Assembly (NCBI GenBank): GCA_013361525.1
Contig: JABFXY010000004.1
Location: 1 to 64,000, forward strand
Length of the DNA: 64,000 nt
Reading direction: 5' to 3'
Source of the DNA: Polyangiaceae bacterium
GTDB lineage: Bacteria; Myxococcota_A; Polyangia; Polyangiales; Polyangiaceae
Part shown: positions 53,038 through 61,500 of the stretch, in pieces
Layout: each line of letters begins with the position of its first letter
Position numbering within the stretch: the first letter of the stretch is position 1
Notes under the pieces: generated by a model
Databases searched by the model: none
What the model was told of the DNA's origin: nothing
Seen by the model: only the letters and a program-made list of their open reading frames with translations
Made by a program: the position numbers and the translations under genes

Positions 53038-53926
53038 GCTGCGCGTCGGCGTCGGCTTCGTCGCGGGCGGTGGCGACGTTCGCTTCGGTGGTCGCGACCA
53101 CTTGCGTCCAGCGTCCGCGCACGATCGGCTGATGCGGTTCGCGCATGAAATCGCGGACGACCGTGCCGGCGGGAAGCACCAGTAGGAAAAATACGAAACC
53201 GAGCAGCCCGCCGAGCTTGCTCGTCATACTGTCGAACACCGGCGCGGTGAGCGCGAGCGCGGTGCACCCGGCTGCGCAGAGAAAGATCGCCGGGACGAAC
53301 CCACCGAGCACGATCGCGGCGCGGCGGACGGCCCACGCGCGCGGGTCGATCGTCGCAACGACGAGCCGCCCTTCGTACGCACCGAGTGCGAAGCCTTCGC
53401 GGCCATCGTCGCTCCGACCGAGCCTCCCCGCGAGGTACACGATCGCGCCCTGACCGACGGATGCGACGGCGCTACGCGCGAAACCTTTCACCCGCCGAGC
53501 AGCCGCATACGCAGCCTCGAAGGCGCTCGCGCTCTCGCAACGGGCCGCTCGCTCGATCTCCTGCGGCGTGAGCCACACCTCGGCGCCGGCGAGGGCGGAG
53601 CCGAGCTCGACCTGCGCGCCGGCGTCGAGCTTCACTGCCCCGGCAGCGACGCGGCTGGAGACGGAGCGATCGTGCCAGACGATCGCGGGGCTCGACCCCG
53701 AAGCGTGCCGGCCGTTCTGCTCGACGACGAGCTCGCCGAGGGGTCCCGGGCTCGCGACCGCGCCGCGAAACACGCCGACGGCGCCGTCGGCGGCCTGCGC
53801 GGACCGCATCCACTTCGTCCGCTCGAGGAGAGAAAGGGCGCGCTTGGCCGCCGCGAGCGCGACGAGAAAGGTGTTGCCCCAGAGGATCCAGAGCGCGACG
53901 TAGCCCATCAGCTCGCGGGTCAGCAC
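53027..53926 (-). CDS. Membrane protein of unknown function
   Basis: 299 residues from ATG at 53,926. One N-terminal helix (LMGYVALWILWGNTFLVALA) and two C-terminal helices (IVLGGFVPAIFLCAAGCTAL and LGGLLGFVFFLLVLPAGTVV) flank a soluble beta-rich domain with GVFRGAVASPGPLGELVVEQ. This recalls E3-like/GIDE-type membrane proteins, without their RING domain in view. It overlaps the desaturase stop by seven bases and is convergent with the S8 protease (11-bp overlap). Confidence 0.6.
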   Translation of the reverse strand: MLTRELMGYVALWILWGNTFLVALAAAKRALSLLERTKWMRSAQAADGAVGVFRGAVASPGPLGELVVEQNGRHASGSSPAIVWHDRSVSSRVAAGAVKLDAGAQVELGSALAGAEVWLTPQEIERAARCESASAFEAAYAAARRVKGFARSAVASVGQGAIVYLAGRLGRSDDGREGFALGAYEGRLVVATIDPRAWAVRRAAIVLGGFVPAIFLCAAGCTALALTAPVFDSMTSKLGGLLGFVFFLLVLPAGTVVRDFMREPHQPIVRGRWTQVVATTEANVATARDEADADAQPTS

Positions 53927-54993
53927 GGCTGCGCCTCGTCCGGAAGTCCGGCGCTGCGTGCTGCCTCGGCCCGCCGCACCTCGCGGGACGCCAGCTCCGC
54001 ACCGGACGCGTCGGCAACGACCTCACGCTCGTGCTTGGCGACGTCCTGCGGGGCAGGGCGACCCGGCGTAAACAGGTAGGTCCGCGCCAGATAGAGCGCC
54101 ATGCTCGGCTCGTCGAGGCTCGGGTCGATCCGCGGCTTGACCTCGCGCTCGTGGTACTCGTGCAGCACGGACCAGTGCAGGCCGGCACGGTTGTGATGGA
54201 TCGTGTGGTAGCCGTTGTTGCACATGATCCAGTTGAAGAAGCGGCCGACGAAGTTTCGCGAGTGATTCCACTCGCTCGTCGTGTCGCATCGATCGTGCTG
54301 GATGATGTTGATTCGGAGGATCGAGCGCGCGCCGTAAAGCTGCGGGATCACGATAAAGAACAGGGTCGTCCAGAAGTCGAAGACCATCAGGACGCCGGTG
54401 AGCCCGAACGCGAAGACGTTGTCGTAGGTGTACTGGCGCTTGAAGTCCTCGTGCCCCGCGATGTCCGCCCAGCGTTGCACGCCGTTGAACGTGTTCGGGC
54501 CCGCGACGTTGGGGAAATGGAGGAGGTTCAGGAGGTTCCACTTGAAGTCGACGTGCTCGGGCGCGGCCCAATCCGGCTGCCCGTCGTCGTCGAAATGGTG
54601 ATGCACCAGGTTGTGAGAGGGGATGTTGACCGTCGCGGGATACAGCGCGCCGAAGCTCAAAATCCGGCGAAAAGCGAGGTTCAGCGTCTTCGATCGGAAG
54701 ACGCCCTGGTGCATATGGTTGTGGATGACGACCGAGTTGAGGAAGCTGAAGTAACAGGCCGCCGCGAGGACGAGGACGTGCCGGCACGCGGGGACGAAGT
54801 ACATCGACCCGAGAAGCGCCCAGTAGGCCGCGACGATCCCAATCTGCCGCCACTCGGCGCGGTTCTTCACGAGCCACGCGCGACGCAGCGTCCCCGCGCT
54901 CACGCGTTCGCCGCCGACAATCTCTGCTCTCGCCGGACCGAAACGGTCAGCGGCGACATGGACCTCGACTGGAGGTCTTTCCCCTGATGCCAC
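53920..54993 (-). CDS. Fatty-acid desaturase
   Basis: 357 residues from ATG at 54,993. It has the membrane desaturase His boxes: HNHMH (H91-H95), HNLVHHH (H127-H133) and a third, NNGYHTIHHN, near residue 257. Hydrophobic helices surround them (IGIVAAYWALLGSMYFVPAC, TLFFIVIPQLYGARSI). It should insert a double bond into an acyl chain using oxygen and an electron donor. It is divergent from a second desaturase, 347 bp away, with a different His-box spacing. Confidence 0.88.
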   Translation of the reverse strand: MASGERPPVEVHVAADRFGPARAEIVGGERVSAGTLRRAWLVKNRAEWRQIGIVAAYWALLGSMYFVPACRHVLVLAAACYFSFLNSVVIHNHMHQGVFRSKTLNLAFRRILSFGALYPATVNIPSHNLVHHHFDDDGQPDWAAPEHVDFKWNLLNLLHFPNVAGPNTFNGVQRWADIAGHEDFKRQYTYDNVFAFGLTGVLMVFDFWTTLFFIVIPQLYGARSILRINIIQHDRCDTTSEWNHSRNFVGRFFNWIMCNNGYHTIHHNRAGLHWSVLHEYHEREVKPRIDPSLDEPSMALYLARTYLFTPGRPAPQDVAKHEREVVADASGAELASREVRRAEAARSAGLPDEAQPC

Positions 54994-55340
54994 GGTGAAC
55001 CCCTCGCGCCCCCGTCTACTCGTTCAGGTGAGTGAGGGCAACGGGGGGAGGACCCGAAGCACGATGCCTGCCAGCTCGCGTGCCGAGGTCATGGCTGAGC
55101 GGCGGTAGCGTGGCAAAAGCGTTGCTAGGCGGGAGGCGCCGAAGGCGCACCAAAAGCGGGGCCGAGCAAATCGTGCCCGACCCTTGCTGGACTTACCTGA
55201 AAACCTGGGATATCAGCCGAGGTCTAGCTTTGGGGGGCCGTTTGTGAGCCCCGCTCAATTCGCTCCGCGCGGGTCGACCGCGCGGGCAAGAACGACGTTC
55301 GCCGTGCGCGAACGACGAACCGTACCGAGGAGGTAGTTGG
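54994..55340. promoter_or_regulatory. Shared divergent promoter region of the two desaturases
   Basis: A 347-bp gap without a believable gene. It carries a palindromic element at 55,265-55,285 (CCGCGCGG-GTCGA-CCGCGCGG) and a smaller inverted repeat GTTCGC-N5-GCGAAC just downstream. An AT-richer stretch at 55,190-55,225 may hold the promoter of the right gene. A temperature or lipid-responsive regulator could act here; that is inference. Confidence 0.4.
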
Positions 55341-56264
55341 GTGAGTGCCGTCAACGTGCCGATACTGAGGACACTTCCCTACGCGCAGCTTCGGCAGAAT
55401 CGATATTTCTATCTTTATTACGACGGCTTCTACGCGCTGCTGGGGCTCGCAGCGATCGCCGGGATGCTCTCTTTAGGTCACGAAGGGCTCTTCGGCCAGG
55501 GCGCATTGTTTGGAAAGTTCGCTTTCTGGCACCTCGCGTTCTTCCCCGTCGTCACGTACCTCGTCATCCTCGGCCACGTCTTCGCGCACGTGTGCACGCA
55601 CAACAGCTTGCCGCGCCCCTATAACCGCATCCTCGGGGAGATCTGCGGCCTGCTCGTGTTGACGCGCTTCGCTTCGTGGGAGGTCGTCCACCAACGGCAT
55701 CACCGCTTCTCCGACGACGTCGACAACGACCCGCACCCCTGCCTGCCGAGCTACTTCAAGCACTTCTTGCTCACGGTGGTGAACGTCGAGAAGCAGCTGC
55801 AAGCGACGTACTTCGAGATCTACGGCGACACGCCCGAGACGCGCGCCTACGAGAAGAAGCGCGCCTACGTCAGCTACGCGACGAACCTCATCGTGATCGC
55901 CGCCTTTTATCTGCTGCTCGGACCGATCGCGTTCTTCGCGTTCTTCGCGCCGGCCTCGCTGCTCGCGGCCTGCCACCTCGTGCATTTCAACTGGAGCACG
56001 CACAACGCGTATTCACCGACGGCCGACTACAAGCCGGTGAACTTGAACCACGGCTACTTCTGGCTCGGGAACAAGCTGTTCTTCGGCATTTACATGCACG
56101 CGAACCATCACAAGAACCCGACCGTGCTGAACCCGATGAACGTGAAGAAGCCGCTGCCGATCCAGCCGGCGCCGACGAAGTCGGATCTCGAAGCGGTCGC
56201 GCGGCTGCGCCGCGATTGGGACACGATGCCGGCTGCCCGCGAGGACGCGCGCGAAGCGGCCTGA
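55341..56264 (+). CDS. Fatty-acid desaturase family protein
   Basis: 307 residues from GTG at 55,341, with GAGGAGG upstream. Histidines H79, H83 and H87 (GHVFAHVCTH) form the first box, VHQRHH (117-121) the second, and HANHH (about residue 258) the third. Hydrophobic helices separate them (YALLGLAAIAGMLSLG, LAFFPVVTYLVILG). It belongs to the membrane di-iron desaturase/hydroxylase superfamily. The box spacing differs from the divergent neighbour, so a different substrate or position is likely. Confidence 0.85.
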   Translation: MSAVNVPILRTLPYAQLRQNRYFYLYYDGFYALLGLAAIAGMLSLGHEGLFGQGALFGKFAFWHLAFFPVVTYLVILGHVFAHVCTHNSLPRPYNRILGEICGLLVLTRFASWEVVHQRHHRFSDDVDNDPHPCLPSYFKHFLLTVVNVEKQLQATYFEIYGDTPETRAYEKKRAYVSYATNLIVIAAFYLLLGPIAFFAFFAPASLLAACHLVHFNWSTHNAYSPTADYKPVNLNHGYFWLGNKLFFGIYMHANHHKNPTVLNPMNVKKPLPIQPAPTKSDLEAVARLRRDWDTMPAAREDAREAA

Positions 56265-56339
56265 GCGCCGACCTTTGCCGTAGCGGCTGACCCGTCGATC
56301 GCGGGCAACACGCGACGGGTCACGTAGCTCGTTGCGCGC

Positions 56340-56852
56340 TCACCAGCAGTCGGGCGTCGGCGGCTCGACGAAAGGGATCTCGTGCGAAGAGGCGTCGCCC
56401 TTCTTCGTCGCGTGTTCGCCCTTTTGATAGACGTCGACGTCTTTGCACTCGAAGTTGTTTCCGGTGCTCTGTTGGTGCTGGGCCGTCTTGTCGCGGGGAT
56501 CGAAGCTCGTCGGCGCGCGCTCCGATTTGCACTGGGCCCATTCGAGCGTGTACGTCTCGTTGGAGTCGGGCAGCAGGAAACGGGTCGGGTGCGACTCCGA
56601 TTCGGGAATGCCGTAGAGCATCACCGTCGCGACGGCGTCCTCGCCCTTGAGGATGCGCAGGCGGACCGGCTTCTTCAGGCTGCCTTTGATCGTCTGACCG
56701 GCCTGCTTCGAGTCTTTGCAGGTCGGCTCGCCTTTGACGAGCGACGGCATGCTCGGACCTTCACACCCGGCAACCAGGCCCGACGTGATGAGGAACATGA
56801 GCGCGAGGCAGCGCGACGACGCTCCGCCCCGACCTGTTTTCAGCGCTGTCAT
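56340..56852 (-). CDS. Putative lipoprotein
   Basis: 170 residues from ATG at 56,852, overlapping the EVE gene stop by ATGA. Signal LALMFLITSGLVAGC with lipobox VAGC. The mature part is beta-rich (GSLKKPVRLRILKGEDAVAT, TYTLEWAQCKSERAP) with a few cysteines and a hydrophilic C-terminus. No family is recognised. It should be anchored to the envelope. Coupling to an EVE-domain gene is odd and may be incidental. Confidence 0.6.
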   Translation of the reverse strand: MTALKTGRGGASSRCLALMFLITSGLVAGCEGPSMPSLVKGEPTCKDSKQAGQTIKGSLKKPVRLRILKGEDAVATVMLYGIPESESHPTRFLLPDSNETYTLEWAQCKSERAPTSFDPRDKTAQHQQSTGNNFECKDVDVYQKGEHATKKGDASSHEIPFVEPPTPDCW

Positions 56853-57277
56853 ACCTTCGTCCTCGCGAGCTTGAGGATATGGTCGAACTGCGGCTTCGTG
56901 ACCGGCACGACCGACAGGCGCGAACGCTTCAACAGTGCCATGTCGGTCAGATCCGGGTCGCTCTTGATGGCTTCGAGCGAGACGGGCGCCTTGAGCGGCT
57001 TGATGGGCGCGACGTCGACCGCGCTCCAGTCTTCCTCCGGGGAGGTCGGGTCGGGGTAGGCCTCTTTCACGACCTTGGCCAGGCCGACCAGCTCTTTGCC
57101 CTCGTTCGAGTGATAGAAGAGGCAAAAGTCGCCGACCTTCATCGCCCGGAGGAAGTTTCTAGCCTCGAAGTTTCGGACCCCGTCCCAGTACGTGCGGCCG
57201 TCTTTTTCCAGTTGAGCCCATGAATATTTGCTGGGTTCGCTCTTGATCAGCCAGTGCTGCGCGGGGGCTTTCGGCAC
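56849..57277 (-). CDS. EVE-domain protein
   Basis: 142 residues from GTG at 57,277; a GTG at 57,295 is also possible. The EVE/PUA-like pattern is complete: HWLIKSEPSKYSWAQLEKDG, WDGVRNFEARNFLRAMKVGD, FCLFYHSNEGKELVGLAKVV, AYPDPTSP and LKRSRLSVVPVTKPQFDHIL. Aromatic residues near WDGVRN and FYHS line the pocket that binds modified bases in this family (human THYN1 type). Its role here is unknown. Confidence 0.9.
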   Translation of the reverse strand: MPKAPAQHWLIKSEPSKYSWAQLEKDGRTYWDGVRNFEARNFLRAMKVGDFCLFYHSNEGKELVGLAKVVKEAYPDPTSPEEDWSAVDVAPIKPLKAPVSLEAIKSDPDLTDMALLKRSRLSVVPVTKPQFDHILKLARTKV

Positions 57278-57416
57278 GGGGGCGGACCATAGCACGACTG
57301 TGCGGTCTGATTTTCTCGTGCGCGCACGACGGCTCGGGCGTGTGCGCGCATTTTTTTTCGTCGGGCTCGTCACACTGTCCAAGGCCCGGGCGATACGCTT
57401 GTCGATGAGGGTCGGC

Positions 57417-58568
57417 ATGTCCGAAGGAACCGAACAAGCTCGAAGGTTGCTCCTCGGATCGGCCGAGATCCGGCGGATGTTGAGCGAATACATCCGAAAG
57501 CGCGTCCCCGAGTCGGACGTGGACGACGTCGTGCAGACCGTCCTCGTCGAGGCGCTGGCTTCGGACCGGGTGCCTTCCGAGAAGGCCGAGCTTCGCAAAT
57601 GGCTGACCGGCGTCGCTCGCCACAAGATCGCCGACCACCACCGGCGGGCCGGGCGAGAGCGGCCGGCCGAGCTACCCGATATCGAGACGGCGCCGGCGCC
57701 GATCGAAGAGCAAGAGCTCGCGCGGTGGGCGGAGAAACAAGCCAGGGCCTCGAAGGACGGCGACGCGACGCTGCGCTGGATGGCGCGCGAAGGGGAGGGC
57801 GACAAGCTCGAGCACATCGCCGCGGAAGAAAAGCTGCCCGCGGCGACCGTTCGCCAGCGCGTGTCGCGCATGCGCCGCTGGATGAAAGAGCGCTGGCTCG
57901 CGGAGGTCGCGGCTGCGGCGGCGATCCTCACGCTGCTCATCGTGCTGCTCTACAAGTTCGTGTTCCTGAAGTCGCCGGACGAGGTCGTGGAGAAGGAGCC
58001 GGTCGTGCCGCCGGTGCCGACCGAGTCGGTTCCGTCGCCGATCGTGCGCGCGCCCAGCCCGCTCGAACGCGCCGTCGAGCTCCGAAAAGAAGCTCTGAAG
58101 ACGTGCGACGAAAAGCCGAAGGAGTGCATCGACAAGCTCGACGAGGCCAAGCGCCTCGATCCTGCCGGCGATACCAACCCCGACGTTCAGAACGCTCGCC
58201 GCGGCGCAGAGGACAAGCTCGCCCCGCCCCAAGCGCCCACCAGCGAGCCGCTCGACGAAAAGCAAAAGAAGGACTCGATGGAGAAGGGACCGGCGCCGAC
58301 CGCGAGGCCTCCCACGACATCGACGCCCATCGCGCCGCCGACGAGCACCGGCAAGCCAATGCCCAAAGCGCCGAAGGCCCCATCGAAGAAAGAAGCCGAG
58401 TCCTCTACCAAGCCGCAGAGCGCCTCGTCGAGCTGGTCGGGCGAGTGGAACGGCGCGTCGAAGGACGGCACGCCGTTCTCCTCGACGCCGTCCCAAATGG
58501 CCCAGCCCATCAAGCCGTCGTCGAAGTCTTCATTCGAGGACATGTCCCAGCAGGGCGCGAAGAAGTAA
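57417..58568 (+). CDS. ECF-sigma-like protein fused to a transmembrane segment and long tail
   Basis: 383 residues from ATG at 57,417 with GAGGG upstream. Residues 15-80 match sigma region 2 (YIRKRVPESDVDDVVQTVLV, LRKWLTGVARHKIADHHRR). Residues 125-155 match region 4 (HIAAEEKLPAATVRQRVSRM). A transmembrane helix follows (AAAAILTLLIVLLYKFVFL), then a Pro/Lys/Ser-rich periplasmic tail of 200 residues containing KTCDEKPKECIDKLDEAKRL. A sigma factor joined to its own membrane anchor is unusual and may act like a built-in anti-sigma unit. Confidence 0.8.
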   Translation: MSEGTEQARRLLLGSAEIRRMLSEYIRKRVPESDVDDVVQTVLVEALASDRVPSEKAELRKWLTGVARHKIADHHRRAGRERPAELPDIETAPAPIEEQELARWAEKQARASKDGDATLRWMAREGEGDKLEHIAAEEKLPAATVRQRVSRMRRWMKERWLAEVAAAAAILTLLIVLLYKFVFLKSPDEVVEKEPVVPPVPTESVPSPIVRAPSPLERAVELRKEALKTCDEKPKECIDKLDEAKRLDPAGDTNPDVQNARRGAEDKLAPPQAPTSEPLDEKQKKDSMEKGPAPTARPPTTSTPIAPPTSTGKPMPKAPKAPSKKEAESSTKPQSASSSWSGEWNGASKDGTPFSSTPSQMAQPIKPSSKSSFEDMSQQGAKK

Positions 58569-58574
58569 CGCCCC

Positions 58575-61500
58575 TCAGGGGCCGAACGTGCTGATCACCC
58601 CTTCGGCGATTCGCTTTCGTTCGGCCGCGTCTTTCGCGCCGCGGAGCTTCTTCAGGGTCTTGCACGTGTCGGGACCGGCCGGTTGATCGGAGAGACCGCA
58701 GAGGAAATCCATATCCTTTTGCGTTCCTTCGACGTCGATCGACTTCTCCGACAGCGCGCTCGAGAGGTGGTCGAGCGTCAGCGCGATGGGCAAAAGCGGC
58801 CCGTGCCCGCGGTGCTGCTCGAGGTAGCCCTTCTTCTTCACCACCGTCTCCAAGATCCCCGGCTCCCCCCGACGGGCGGAGAGCGCGGCGGAAAAGAGAC
58901 CGATCTGGATCTGACGCGAAGGATCGCCGACGCGATCGAGCTCGCGATCGAGCGACGCGAGATCCGCCGTGACGCTCGTCACGGGCGCGCCGACCTCGCA
59001 GTTGACGATCGCCGTCAGCAGGTCCGCGCGCATCGTCGGCACACCTTCGAGCCGCTCTGCGGTCGTGCGCATTTGCTGAATCACGCGCTCGGTGCAGTGG
59101 CTCGGGTCGCGCGGCCTCGAGAGGAGAAACCCCGCTTCGTACGGCTTCTTCTCTTCGAGCATGCGATCGACCGCTTCCATCAGCTTGTCGGGCTCGTATT
59201 TGCCGCCTTGCGCCGGCACGAGGAATCCATCGAGCGCCGCGAGCTCTTTGCAGCCGGGACCAACGTTCTTCTTCTTTGCTGCGAGCTCCGGCATCGCGGC
59301 TACCGCATCGGCCACGCGGAGCGCGACGGCCTGCGGGTACGCCTCGCAGCTCGGCTTGAGGAGGAACGCCTTGTCGCTCTTCGGCCCGACACACGAAAAG
59401 CCGTTACCGAGGAGGGCGAGCGTCTTCTTGGTTCGCGCGATGATCGGCTCGAGATCTTTGATGCCTTGGAGCGGCTTCGGCAGGTTGTCGAGGAGCGCGG
59501 TGATGTCTTCGGTGCGCGTGGTCGTCGGATCGAAGGTGTTGCGGACCACCTGCAGGAGCGATCCGGCGAGGAGCGGACGGCCGGATTCGATCGCCTGCTG
59601 CGCGAGGATGGCAAACGTCGCGCCTGCGCCGTCGGCGAAGCGAATGGGATCGTCGGTGACACCGGGAACGAAGAGCCACGTCCGCTGCAGCACCGTCCCG
59701 AGCGCACGACCCGCCGCGAGCTCGCCCTTCTGCGGATCCCCCGAGAGGAAGTGATAGATGGCCGCGGTGGCCGAGGCGTTCACGTAGTACCGGGCGGTGT
59801 CGTCCCGCGCTCGCTTGGAGTCGGGCGAGTCGACGGTGACGTCGATCGAGAGCTTGGACTCCCCGGCGCTCTTGAAGCCGCCGCCGACGTTGAAACCGCC
59901 GGTGCTCGGCACGAACGGTGCGGCGAGCCCGATGTCGATCGAAACGACCAGCACGCGCGTGGTGGACTGCTGCGTGAAGGTGAACGTCGTGTGCGGAAGC
60001 ATCAGGTCGTGGCTGGCTTCCTCGAGCGCGGCGTCGAGGTCGGTGCGCGCTTTGTCGCGATTGCCACCGCGAAACTTCTCGATGGCTTCGAGGGCGCGCA
60101 CGATCGGCCCCGTGCTCGCGACCGCGCAGCGATCTTTGACCAGCGCGTCCAGGCCCTCACGAAAGCGCGGCGCCGGCAATGCCTCGTGCGCAACCGACCC
60201 GCTCGGCCTCGCGTACCTGAGGAAGTCGAGGAGCCAGGCCATCTTGCTCTTCTTCTCGGCGGCGACATCGAAGGCTTGGGTCGTGAGAGGCTTTTCCGCG
60301 AGTGAGGTGGCCACCGCGGCGGCGAGCAGCAGCATGTCCGCCTCCTGCTCGTTGCCCTTGTCGTAGAGGCCGCGCGCGACGTCGAGGAACGCCGGCCCGT
60401 TGGAGCGGCCTGCTCCGCCGAGCGACGCCGCGAAACCAAGGAGAAGCCCGCTCGTGCTCGAGGGGTCGGTCGAGTCGGCGACGAGCGGCGCGAGCGACTT
60501 GAGGAGCTCGCCGGCCTTGCCGATGCCCTCGGTCGCGAAGTAACTCGGGCCCTTCTCGAAGAACCCACGCGTGAGGCCATACGCGTTCTGCGTCGCTCGG
60601 ACGAGCTCGGCCTCCGAGGTGAACGTCGCGAGAGCCTCCCCGACGAAGCGCTCGCTGTCGGGTGTGGAGACGAAAAACGCGGTCGGCTCGGGCACCGGGA
60701 ACGCGGTGTCATCCTTCTTCGCGGGCGCGTGTTTCTTCGGATCGAGCTGCGCGCTCGCGACGTCGATGGCATCGCTGAGGAGGAGCGCGATGAGGCGCGC
60801 ACGCTTCGACCACGCGTCTTTCCCATCCTTGAGCGCGGCGATCGAGAGCACCTTCTTTCGCTGATCGCGGAGCTTCGCGAGCGCGCGCACGAGGCGCGGA
60901 TCCGTCGGCTCGTCTTTTTCCGGGGAGCACGCAGCCTTGTCCGATGGCCCGGCGGCAGGCTCTTTCATGCTCTTGGTGATCGACTCCGCGATCGAAAACG
61001 CGAGCGTCGCGGTGGCGTTGTCGGCAAACGAGGCCAGCTCGGCGAGAGCGCGCGGATCGGGCGCGGGGCCGTCGGCGAGCTTCGAAAGCGCCGTGGAAAG
61101 AGACGCGCGCGCCGCGGCACGTGTCGGAACCGTTGCGTCCCCTTCGCCGACGATCGGTGAGCCGAGGCCCCCCTCGGCGGCGAGCGCGGCGTACCGTGTC
61201 ATCGCGCTGGTGAGCGCAGCGAGGCCGGGCTGCACGATCGTCGGATCGCTCTCCAGCGCGCGCGTAATCTCCGCGACCGACCCTTTCGGATCGGGCGCCC
61301 CGCCGAGGAGGGCTCGGTAGGTGAGCTCCGCTGCGAAGGCGAGGGCTACGCCCCAGCCGGTCTGGGTCTTCAACGGCCCGCGCAGCTTGTCGCTGAAGGC
61401 ACTCGCGAGGGCGGTGACGTGCTCTTGTCGCAGCGTCGGCGGCATGTTGCCCGTGACGAGGAGGCTCGTCATCGCGCTCGCGAGCACCTCCCACGCGTTG

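Noticed and set aside
55032..55247. 71-codon plus frame between the desaturases
   Set aside because: Low complexity, no ribosome-binding site, and it lies in the shared promoter region.
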